Origin: Acidobacteriota bacterium
Lineage (GTDB): Bacteria; Acidobacteriota; Terriglobia; UBA7540
Length of the DNA stretch: 5,166 nucleotides
Direction of reading: 5' to 3'
Assembly (NCBI GenBank): GCA_021789565.1
Contig: JAJYJL010000736.1
Location: 1 to 5,166, forward strand
Both the position numbers and the translations under genes were made by a program. The notes under the pieces are model-generated. The model was not told the origin of the DNA. It was given only the letters and a program-made list of their open reading frames with translations, and did no database searches. Shown one piece after another: positions 1 to 4,562 of the stretch (position 1 is the first letter of the stretch; each line of letters begins with the position of its first letter).

Positions 1-302
1 TCTTGCAGATCAAATGTCGGGGAATTATCAGTCGGAAACTTCAACCGCGGAAGGTGGGTTCACCGGACGGATACGGTAAACTGGGCCTCGCGCACATCGA
101 ACCAGGATCAGCGTACATGCAGGGCTCGACCGGACCCTTGAAGGGAGCCCGGCTGCTCTTTGGGGAGAACGCTACCAGTGCAGCTCTCGACCCCCGGTTG
201 GTGGAACTTGGGGCAGAACTCGGTGTCGGGATGCAAGTGATCGAAGACGCCCTATGTAATTGGCAGAAGAGCCCTGATAGGTTCGTGCCCTTCCGTGGCT
301 GA
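1..302 (+). CDS. Unidentified protein, C-terminal part (5' end outside the window)
   Basis: The frame is open from the left edge to a TGA stop at 300-302, giving about 99 visible residues. The TTG at position 3 need not be the start, because no stop precedes it within the window. I do not recognise the family. The visible part has no signal peptide or membrane segment. It is Gly-rich in its first half and ends in an amphipathic stretch (roughly residues 64-90) and the tail DRFVPFRG. Codon choice looks like ordinary coding sequence, and the acidic/hydrophobic alternation in LVELGAELGVGMQVIEDAL suggests a real helix. It converges on the toxin-antitoxin operon with only 5 nt between the two stop codons, so no separate terminator fits between them. 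It could instead be an accidental ORF, but its length and composition argue moderately for a gene. Confidence 0.45.
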   Translation, partial: LQIKCRGIISRKLQPRKVGSPDGYGKLGLAHIEPGSAYMQGSTGPLKGARLLFGENATSAALDPRLVELGAELGVGMQVIEDALCNWQKSPDRFVPFRG

Positions 303-307
303 CAGCA

Positions 308-1381
308 TTATTCGCCCCATTTGAATCGCCTCTTTAGGTTATTCAATTGACGGTAGGTAAACTTTCCGTGGTGCTGAAGCTGGCCGGCGACAATGCCCGG
401 AGAAATCCCTATCCGGCGTGCAAATCTAATTACTTCGCGGCCGTTGAGTGGCAACCGCAGTAGATCGTTGCGGGACTCGGCTGGAATCAAAGCACTTTCC
501 GCGAAAACGTTAGCCTCCCGTTCTTGCTGTGTCAGGAGCGTATAGTCACCCTCCAAGAAAAAGCCGTGCTTCCCGTGAAGCAGTAGGTGGCCGGCCTCGT
601 GAAAGAACGAAAACCAGAACTGGTCGTCTGAAAGGAAACGGAAACTAAGCAACAGCAAGGCCTTGCTCGGAGATAAGAAACGAGTAGCGCCACTAGCCCG
701 GCACCCATTGGGTGCCCGGACAATCACCACAGCAACGCCGCAAGCAGCGCACAGTTCTTGCAACTTAGGAACAAACACCGTCGGATCCGGCTCTCGCGTC
801 AAATGCCGGATATTTGTAAGAGATGTGTGAAACCGCTTCGGATCCCAAGGGGCACAATTGATCGATTCGCCTTCAATTTCGCCCTCCCGTATCCACGCAA
901 CGACAGAAGGCGGGTGTGAGTCAACCGAAGGGGACGTCCTAAACGCAACTATTTTCTGGAGTTCCCCGTACTTTTGTCGCCACACGGAAACGTTGGGCAC
1001 ACCAAAAAAACGGAGGCATGCCCCCAACTCCTCTGAGGGATGGGGGATTGGATGGAGCCAACCAAACTTGATCATGTCGCCGACGGGAAGCCCATCCAGC
1101 CATTCTTTATCCGCAGTTGTGAATCGGGCAATGTCTTCACGATACTGGAAATCGCGAGATATCCAGAATTCGACAGAGCCTCCAAGAACCTGCCCGACTC
1201 GTCGGGCAACGGCAAGGGTGATAGTCGCCCGACCCTCAAGCAAGTCGTGTGCGTACTTTTGAGACTGCCCGATACGCTTGGCAAAATCGTTCAGAGAAAG
1301 TCGTCGCTCCCCGAGGATGTCAGCGATTGTGTCGCCCGGTGCAGATGCCCAGTCAGGACGAAATTCGCGAGTGCTAGCCAT
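308..1381 (-). CDS. higA: HigA-type antitoxin fused to an ImmA/IrrE (M78) metallopeptidase domain
   Basis: This is a 357-residue protein. Residues about 15-80 form an XRE/HigA helix-turn-helix (GDTIADIL, LNDFAKRIGQS, the recognition-helix region, then GSVEFWISRDFQYRE, as in HigA antitoxins). After a linker of about 150 residues comes a C-terminal M78/IrrE domain with the zinc motif HEAGH at 261-265 and a downstream EREANVFA segment whose E289 is the likely third metal ligand. The family's expected role is to bind the adjacent HigB-like toxin and repress its own operon. The protease domain may cleave this or another regulator, which is inference. The start chosen is ATG at 1381, preceded by AGGG (1389-1392) at 7 nt. 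A GTG two codons upstream is open but has no properly spaced ribosome binding site. The gene overlaps the toxin's 3' end by 8 nt, so translation is probably coupled. The length is normal for XRE-M78 fusions and no key residue is missing. Confidence 0.9.
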   Translation of the reverse strand: MASTREFRPDWASAPGDTIADILGERRLSLNDFAKRIGQSQKYAHDLLEGRATITLAVARRVGQVLGGSVEFWISRDFQYREDIARFTTADKEWLDGLPVGDMIKFGWLHPIPHPSEELGACLRFFGVPNVSVWRQKYGELQKIVAFRTSPSVDSHPPSVVAWIREGEIEGESINCAPWDPKRFHTSLTNIRHLTREPDPTVFVPKLQELCAACGVAVVIVRAPNGCRASGATRFLSPSKALLLLSFRFLSDDQFWFSFFHEAGHLLLHGKHGFFLEGDYTLLTQQEREANVFAESALIPAESRNDLLRLPLNGREVIRFARRIGISPGIVAGQLQHHGKFTYRQLNNLKRRFKWGE

Positions 1382-1703
1382 GCTCACGCCCTATGCGAAG
1401 AATTTTGATCCGACTTACGCGTTTCCAGTCCGTACTGCCAGTCTCCGTAACAGGATTCTTAGTGTGGTTAGCCTTAAATACGATGCAATAGTTGTCGCAC
1501 AGGTCTACCGCCATTTGACCGGAAGGGTTGCCCGCATGTTCTCGAGGACGGCCAGCCACTAGGTCGCTAACCGAAGTCGCGGCAATCATATCTGCTAGCC
1601 GGTGTCTGAGGGCTTTACCCACGGCCTCACCCAATTCTTCTTTCGCGTGCTGCTCGTTTTCACAAACCTTGCGAAGTGAAGCAGAATGAAATGCAAGTAG
1701 CAA
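1374..1703 (-). CDS. higB: HigB/RelE-family toxin of a type II toxin-antitoxin pair
   Basis: This is a 109-residue protein of the HigB-like (RelE/ParE superfamily) type, a family of ribosome-dependent or free mRNA interferases. Family signs run in order: an N-terminal strand then SASLRKVCENE (residues 7-17), a helical hairpin ending RHRLADMIAATSVSDLVAG, the turn before QMAVDLCDNYCIVF (63-76), and the C-terminal block TDWKRVSRIKILRIGREHG, which matches the usual DW-K-V-(A/V)-I-I-I-(E/G) ending. The start is placed at TTG 1703 because AGGGG (1711-1715) lies 7 nt upstream and the length then matches the family. A longer frame to TTG 1736 adds 11 residues without a matching ribosome binding site. 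The gene stops inside the first codons of the antitoxin gene (8-nt overlap), with toxin first, the gene order of higBA rather than relBE. The individual catalytic residues cannot be assigned with confidence. The weak TTG start may limit toxin output relative to the ATG-started antitoxin. Confidence 0.85.
   Translation of the reverse strand: MLLAFHSASLRKVCENEQHAKEELGEAVGKALRHRLADMIAATSVSDLVAGRPREHAGNPSGQMAVDLCDNYCIVFKANHTKNPVTETGSTDWKRVSRIKILRIGREHG
1389..1392 (-). promoter_or_regulatory. Ribosome binding site deciding the antitoxin start
   Basis: AGGG on the minus strand is 7 nt before ATG 1381 but only about 1 nt before GTG 1387, so ATG 1381 is preferred. The site lies inside the toxin's coding sequence, so ribosomes finishing the toxin could re-initiate here. 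Confidence 0.5.
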
Positions 1704-1710
1704 CGTGATG

Positions 1711-1715
1711 CCCCT
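1711..1715 (-). promoter_or_regulatory. Ribosome binding site deciding the toxin start
   Basis: AGGGG on the minus strand, within a longer AAAAGGGG, lies 7 nt before TTG 1703. It favours this TTG over the upstream TTG at 1736 and gives the 109-residue toxin. Confidence 0.6.
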
Positions 1716-1812
1716 TTTCAGAGAGGGTTCGCGCAAGGTTTACCATCGGCAATCCCGCAGTGGACTCAGGAATGAGCAAATCGAGGCTTGGATGCAAGGG
1801 AACGAGCGACAC

Positions 1813-1915
1813 ACTCGTGCGCAACTTCATCATCTGTTGTGGAACCATCTCAGATTGAAACAAAGGGCACCCTAATAATGGTTCAGCCCGCGTTATGCCT
1901 TTAACGCGCACGAGT
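1813..1915. repeat. Widely spaced 10-bp inverted repeat in the higBA upstream region
   Basis: ACTCGTGCGC at 1813-1822 is the exact reverse complement of GCGCACGAGT at 1906-1915. The second arm overlaps both the candidate operator and the -10 hexamer. The arms are separated by 83 bp. They could be paired protein-binding sites allowing DNA looping, or coincidence. Confidence 0.4.
1889..1908. promoter_or_regulatory. Candidate HigA operator palindrome
   Basis: This is a perfect inverted repeat, CGCGTTA-N6-TAACGCG. It sits just downstream of the extended -10 element and covers the predicted transcription start. XRE/HigA antitoxins typically autorepress by binding short palindromes at their own promoter, so position and symmetry both fit. 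HigA binding itself is inference. Confidence 0.5.
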
Positions 1916-1921
1916 ATACCA
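1913..1921 (-). promoter_or_regulatory. Extended -10 promoter for the higBA operon
   Basis: The minus strand reads TGGTATACT, a TGn extension plus a TATACT hexamer (5 of 6 to consensus). The region 17-18 nt further upstream (CAAGGA) does not resemble TTGACA, which is consistent with an extended -10 promoter that tolerates a poor -35. Transcription would start near 1906 and leave a leader of about 200 nt before the toxin TTG, which is long for a toxin-antitoxin operon. A closer promoter cannot be excluded, but I saw none. Confidence 0.4.
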
Positions 1922-2031
1922 CAGCGGGCACCGCATCCTTGTTCTATTACTCTCCGTCTTGGGATCTGGTTGGTGGCGGGTGGATCCAATATGTCAGTGT
2001 ACCGAGGACCCTTCGCGAGCAACGACCCTAC

Positions 2032-2160
2032 CTACTTCCCCGTCACCTGATTGGGGCTGTTGAGGACGATTTCCGGCTGGCCCTTAAAGACGCTGATGAA
2101 GCCGGTGACGCGGTCCTTTGGGGTCGAGGTTCGCGGGTTTTCAATGAATGAAGAGAAGCG
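2032..2160 (-). pseudogene. 3' remnant of an OB-fold-like nucleic-acid-binding gene
   Basis: Read on the minus strand, the frame ending at TAG 2032-2034 encodes a tail containing DRVTGFISVFKGQPEIVL followed by NSPNQV. This resembles the final OB-fold strand pattern (VTG-I--Y-G-PEIV---P-QI) of small secreted or periplasmic OB-fold proteins often annotated as DNA-binding or nuclease-associated. The frame has no ATG, GTG or TTG start before the upstream in-frame stop at 2188-2190. Upstream of about 2157 it runs straight into a repeat hairpin. I read it as the C-terminal 40 or so residues of a gene truncated by repeat insertion or rearrangement. The identification comes from motif memory only. 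The plus-strand ORF over the same bases resembles no family I know. Confidence 0.4.
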
Positions 2161-2161
2161 C

Positions 2162-2187
2162 CGCAGACCTCGAGCCGGCGGTCTGCG
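2162..2187. repeat. Repeat-element hairpin (8-bp stem)
   Basis: CGCAGACC at 2162-2169 pairs exactly with GGTCTGCG at 2180-2187 around a 10-nt loop. The flanks are GC-rich and look like a REP-type extragenic palindrome. It marks the point where the OB-fold remnant loses similarity. There is no T-run on either side, so it is not a convincing terminator. Confidence 0.5.
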
Positions 2188-2247
2188 CTACCAGAACAAC
2201 CCGTGGCCGAATTTTGCCCGGTCGGCGCTACAAGGGACCCCTCACCC

Positions 2248-2265
2248 GTCCGCACTCTGGCGGAC
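2248..2265. repeat. Short perfect hairpin before the tandem duplication
   Basis: GTCCGC-ACTCTG-GCGGAC is a perfect 6-bp stem with a 6-nt loop. Its right arm runs into the first copy of the 167-bp unit. It follows CCCCTCACCC, a combination common in CCCTCTCCC-type dispersed repeats. Confidence 0.5.
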
Positions 2266-2595
2266 ACCCTCTCCACTGAGAGGCAGTAGCGAGTAGGGAA
2301 TAGGAAGTAGGAAGTAGGGAAAGCAAGAACCCTCTCACCGAGCGAGATGGCTTGGATTATGTAGGGAGCGGGCGTTCGTGCACCCTTTCCCCAGGGGCGA
2401 GGGCCCGGATTGATTTGATGGCTGCTGGCGACACCCTCTCCACTGAGAGGCAGTAGCGAGTGGGGAATAGGAAGTAGGAAGTAGGGAAAGCAAGAACCCT
2501 CTCACCGAGCGAGATAGCTTGGATTATGTGGGGGCGGGCGTTCGTGCACCCTTTCCCCAGGGGCGAGGGCCCGGATTGATTTGATGGCTGCTGGC
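2263..2595. repeat. Tandem duplication of a 167/166-bp unit
   Basis: Copy 1 spans 2263-2429 and copy 2 spans 2430-2595. By eye they differ by only a few bases: A2294/G2461, G2349/A2516, and one small substitution plus 1-nt deletion near 2363-2367. Each copy contains hairpin CCTCTC-CACT-GAGAGG (2268-2283 and 2435-2450), a purine-rich TAGGAAG microrepeat tract, and hairpin CCCTTTCCCC-A-GGGGCGAGGG (2383-2403 and 2549-2569). A degenerate start of a third copy (CCATCCTCTTCC...GAGAGGG, 2598-2621) follows. It has no coding content; the minus-strand ORF across it is just the repeat translated twice. Confidence 0.85.
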
Positions 2596-2597
2596 GG

Positions 2598-2621
2598 CCA
2601 TCCTCTTCCAAAGTGAGAGGG
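2598..2621. repeat. Truncated third copy of the repeat unit
   Basis: CCTCTT (2602-2607) and GAGAGG (2615-2620) mirror the first hairpin of the 167-bp unit and follow the same GCTGCTGGCG junction that precedes copy 2. After this the sequence diverges completely. Confidence 0.45.
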
Positions 2622-2649
2622 CTAAATCATCAAACAAACGGCTGGCGGG

Positions 2650-2670
2650 GATAGACCACCGATAGACCAG
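2650..2670. repeat. Small 11-bp tandem repeat
   Basis: GATAGACCAC at 2650-2659 recurs as GATAGACCAG at 2661-2670. It is noncoding and has no evident function. Confidence 0.35.
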
Positions 2671-2688
2671 CCTTCTCCTTAAATCAGC

Positions 2689-2879
2689 CAATCACCAATT
2701 CGTTTAGTACAAATGCAGTGATCCTTCGTTTCACTCAGGATGACGGGCGTGGTGGGGCTGCGGACCATAAAACCGGAGGTTCGCGATGCCAATTGCATTC
2801 CAATCGCTCAATCGCAATTCACTCAATCACCAATTCCAAATACAGGGATCCTTCATTTCACTCAGGATGACGGGCGTGG
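2689..2879. repeat. Two direct copies of a GATCCTT...AGGATGACGGG element
   Basis: Copy 1 (2689-2752) and copy 2 (2824-2879) both begin CAATCACCAATTC, pass through GATCCTTC, and end in an identical 24-nt block (2729-2752 and 2856-2879) that starts TTTCACTCAGGAT. ATCCT and AGGAT form an imperfect dyad in each. The 71 bp between them are rich in CAAT/CAATC microrepeats. I associate this kind of element with intergenic regions of Acidobacteriota; that is memory rather than a search. No gene is visible here. Confidence 0.7.
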
Positions 2880-2904
2880 CGGTTGGTGCGGGGGTGTGGT
2901 GGGG

Positions 2905-2965
2905 CCGCCGGCGGATTCCTCCTCTGAGTTGTCAGGATGAACGAGAGGGGCGAATCCGCCGCCGG
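2905..2965. repeat. Long imperfect inverted repeat downstream of the GIY-YIG-like gene
   Basis: The arms 2905-2925 and 2944-2965 are imperfectly complementary, with a core match GGCGGATTC/GAATCCGCC and outer GC-rich pairs, around a loop of about 18 nt. It begins about 30 nt beyond the minus-strand stop at 2997, so a transcript of that gene would fold it. It could be a transcript-end stabiliser or a terminator without a clear T-run, or simply a dispersed palindromic repeat. Confidence 0.5.
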
Positions 2966-2996
2966 AATGGCTGAAACTGGCTGGGCGCGGGTCGGG

Positions 2997-3428
2997 TTAC
3001 CGGGAGATGCCGAGCAGCGCGCCGATAGAAAACTGTTTGCCGGCCCGCTGATTGCAAACCGGGTTGTAGTGAGCAATCAGGGAACTTGCCGCCGCGCGGC
3101 GCTGCGCCTCCGGAAGCAACGGCGCGGGGCAAAACGAGACGTACAGATTTTCAAGATCGCCCGCCTCCGTCACCCAGGCATCGTATTGTTCATGGACCCG
3201 GGTCACGTGCCGGGAGAAGTCGTCACAGTGGCCGACATAGATGACTTCGTAGTCGGTGGTGTCCCAGGCCCGGTCGGCGATGAGGATCGCGAAAATGCCG
3301 GGCAAAATGGGCGACCGCCTCAAGCGAAATAACACCGGCTCCGTAAACGTGTGCCCTAGAACGGTGAAACCACTCGGCTCCGCCGGACCGGCCGACTTTA
3401 ATGATTGAATCAGATTCAAAGTGTCCAG
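2997..3428 (-). CDS. GIY-YIG-like domain protein, probably catalytically inactive
   Basis: This is a 143-residue protein. The GIY equivalent is PGIFAIL (44-50), the YIG equivalent is VIYVGHCDDFSRHV (62-75), and the C-terminal motif is SSLIAHYNPVCN (115-126), matching the LI--Y-P--N end of GIY-YIG domains. The nuclease fold normally uses an Arg eight residues after YIG and a Glu three before the L(L/I) pair. Here those positions read His and Ala (residues about 74 and 114), so DNA cleavage looks unlikely; the alignment is by eye. The start is uncertain. A near-perfect promoter and a strong AGGGGGAGG site point to CTG 3428, 5 nt after the site. TTG 3419 is 14 nt away. The open frame continues to TTG 3575, but that would place the promoter inside the gene and lacks a ribosome binding site. 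The gene stands alone with repeats on its 3' side. Its role is unknown. Confidence 0.7.
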   Translation of the reverse strand: MDTLNLIQSLKSAGPAEPSGFTVLGHTFTEPVLFRLRRSPILPGIFAILIADRAWDTTDYEVIYVGHCDDFSRHVTRVHEQYDAWVTEAGDLENLYVSFCPAPLLPEAQRRAAASSLIAHYNPVCNQRAGKQFSIGALLGISR

Positions 3429-3433
3429 AATGT

Positions 3434-3441
3434 CCTCCCCC
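3434..3441 (-). promoter_or_regulatory. Strong ribosome binding site before a probable CTG start
   Basis: GGGGGAGG on the minus strand lies 5 nt before CTG 3426-3428 and 14 nt before TTG 3417-3419. The spacing favours CTG, an unusual start codon. Confidence 0.5.
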
Positions 3442-3449
3442 TTGATCCG

Positions 3450-3478
3450 ATTCCACAACAAAATATAGAGTTTGTCAA
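3450..3478 (-). promoter_or_regulatory. Sigma-70-type promoter for the GIY-YIG-like gene
   Basis: On the minus strand, TTGACA (3473-3478, perfect) is followed by exactly 17 nt and TGGAAT (3450-3455, 4 of 6). The start would fall near 3443, immediately before the AGGGGGAGG ribosome site, giving a very short leader. This supports a start codon at 3428 or 3419 rather than 3575. Confidence 0.6.
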
Positions 3479-3606
3479 TAGAAATGCACAATATGTGGTA
3501 TGCGCCGGGAGGAAGATTGATAAGGGAGGGCCAAGACAGCGTACCCCGCAACCCGGCGGCTGGAGTTTGCCACAAGGAGGTCGGTGGGAGCCGTCAGAGT
3601 TCGCCG

Positions 3607-3624
3607 TGCCGGGAGAACCCGGCA
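3607..3624. repeat. Perfect 7-bp stem hairpin
   Basis: TGCCGGG-AGAA-CCCGGCA is a perfect stem with a 4-nt loop in noncoding DNA. A related GTGCCGGGCCGGG follows at about 3632. There is no T-run on either side, so a terminator role is weak. Confidence 0.5.
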
Positions 3625-3772
3625 GATAGAGGAGTGCCGGGCCGGGGGCTGGCGCGAGTCATAGGCTCTGCTATGTAGGCTACTTATAAGCTGTTCTGCC
3701 CCCGGAATGGGACGTATGGGATTTTCACCTTTCAAAATCATAATTTTATAAGTCATAGATAATAATAGACTT

Positions 3773-3994
3773 CTATATAATCAATTCTGAAAATTTGACC
3801 CATTCCGCAAAACGTGTTGCATTCCTGAACAGTGAGTAAAATCTACAAACGCCCTTCCAACACATGCTTGATGCCGCGCAGTCCGGACCGGCCTTGGCGC
3901 ATGGCCGGAGGTCACGCCTTGCCTGTCTCCCGTCTTCGCGGAAGTGAATCGCCAGGGCCGCGACGATCATCTGAATTATGTTAGGATCATTCAT
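3773..3994 (-). CDS. Doubtful small ORF, hypothetical
   Basis: The frame from ATG 3994 encodes 73 residues. The first 25 (MNDPNIIQMIVAALAIHF...) look gene-like, with a short hydrophobic helix, while the rest is Cys/Arg-rich and resembles no family I know. GGAG lies only 2 nt before the ATG, too close for a good ribosome site. The start is divergent to the OsmC gene, and the frame ends in the AT-rich island. It may be a decayed or accidental ORF. Confidence 0.2.
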   Translation of the reverse strand: MNDPNIIQMIVAALAIHFREDGRQARRDLRPCAKAGPDCAASSMCWKGVCRFYSLFRNATRFAEWVKFSELII

Positions 3995-4029
3995 ATCTCC
4001 AGTTGTCCAGGAATGGAAAGCCAGTCAGC

Positions 4030-4036
4030 GGAGGAG
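4030..4036 (+). promoter_or_regulatory. Ribosome binding site deciding the OsmC start
   Basis: GGAGGAG sits 5 nt before ATG 4042. It rules against the longer frame from TTG 4003, which would add 13 residues and has no matching site. Confidence 0.75.
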
Positions 4037-4041
4037 CACTG

Positions 4042-4494
4042 ATGGAGAACACGAAAAGCTACAAGGTATTCAGGTTTGAAAGCGACGTGACGTGGACCGG
4101 AGAAAAAGAGTGCACGATTTGCGCCGCAGACAAGCCGGAGATACAGCTTTCAAGCCCGCCTGAATTCAAGGGCCGCGCCGGCGTCTGGACGCCTGAAGAT
4201 ATATTCGTGTCATCCGTCAATGTTTGCACTCTAATGACCTTCCTGGCATACGCCAAACACAAGGGCCTTAGCCTGGCCGGCTATGAGAGTTCAGTCGAAG
4301 GTGTTCTGGAATATTCCAACGGGAAGTACCGCTTTACAGAGATCACGATCCACCCGCACATCACACTCAAGTCGCAGGAGGATATCGAGCTGGCCCGCAA
4401 GATCCTGCATGACGCGCATGGAAATTGTCTGATCAGCAATTCGATAGTGGCTCAGGTAAAGGTCTTCCCCGACTTCCGCGTTGCGGCTGGTTAG
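4042..4494 (+). CDS. OsmC/Ohr-family protein (thiol peroxidase type)
   Basis: This is a 150-residue protein, the normal length for OsmC/Ohr proteins, which reduce organic hydroperoxides in the cytoplasm as tightly intertwined homodimers. It shows the expected order: an N-terminal strand with VTWTGEKE (16-23), the PEFKGRAGVWTPEDIFVSS segment (40-58), the first redox cysteine C62 in VNVCTLMTFLAYAK, and the second, C119, in HGNCLISNSI near the C terminus, followed by the last strand. Both catalytic cysteines are present. Oddly, there is an extra C24-T-I-C27 pair where relatives usually carry Gly/Ser residues. It is closest in style to the OsmC family lacking a dedicated regulator; no OhrR-like gene is adjacent. 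It is monocistronic and converges with the VOC gene. I saw no clear promoter upstream. It could be a general OsmC-like protein rather than a true Ohr. Confidence 0.88.
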   Translation: MENTKSYKVFRFESDVTWTGEKECTICAADKPEIQLSSPPEFKGRAGVWTPEDIFVSSVNVCTLMTFLAYAKHKGLSLAGYESSVEGVLEYSNGKYRFTEITIHPHITLKSQEDIELARKILHDAHGNCLISNSIVAQVKVFPDFRVAAG

Positions 4495-4562
4495 CCTTAT
4501 CAATTTGCGAACACCGAAAGGCCGCCGCTTCGTGCCGCCGCAGGGGTTCCTTCGAGGGCGAA

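Larger units (their letters stand above)
3429..4041. other. Gap of about 600 bp without a confident gene
   Basis: Between the GIY-YIG-like gene and the OsmC gene I see the GIY-YIG promoter, a perfect hairpin at 3607-3624, an AT-rich island at about 3721-3795, and one doubtful minus-strand ORF (3773-3994). The ORFs over 3472-3756 in other frames have no recognisable motifs, and no tRNA or other RNA gene was found. Confidence 0.6.

Noticed and set aside
1382..1387. GTG start for the antitoxin at 1387
   Set aside because: The AGGG site would be only 1 nt away, whereas ATG 1381 has 7-nt spacing.
858..1408. Plus-strand ORFs of 122-134 codons opposite the antitoxin gene
   Set aside because: They are antisense shadows of a clearly conserved HTH-M78 protein, with no recognisable motifs.
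1939..2151. Plus-strand 70-codon ORF
   Set aside because: No motif or ribosome site was found, and its second half is the complement of the OB-fold-like tail, which matches a known pattern better.
2043..2296. ORFs on both strands over the hairpin and repeat block
   Set aside because: They are low-complexity translations of GC-rich repeats.
2357..2611. Minus-strand 84-codon ORF
   Set aside because: It is the 167-bp repeat translated twice, including the microrepeat tract.
2263..2621. Possible CRISPR array
   Set aside because: The unit is 167 bp, with two copies directly abutting and no spacers or cas genes.
2858..3332. ORFs of 66-131 codons in other frames (both strands) over the GIY-YIG-like gene and its downstream palindrome
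   Set aside because: They are shadows of the GIY-YIG frame and of the inverted repeat, with no recognisable motifs.
3472..3756. ORFs on both strands upstream of the GIY-YIG-like gene
   Set aside because: They have no motifs and poor start signals, and the region carries promoter and hairpin sequences instead.
3776..3781. Plus-strand TATAAT as a promoter for the OsmC gene
   Set aside because: The hexamer is perfect, but no -35 or extended -10 accompanies it, and it lies in an AT-rich island about 260 nt from the gene, where such matches are expected by chance.
4495..4562. Shared terminator between the OsmC and VOC genes
   Set aside because: No hairpin stronger than 4 bp and no T-run on either strand was seen.
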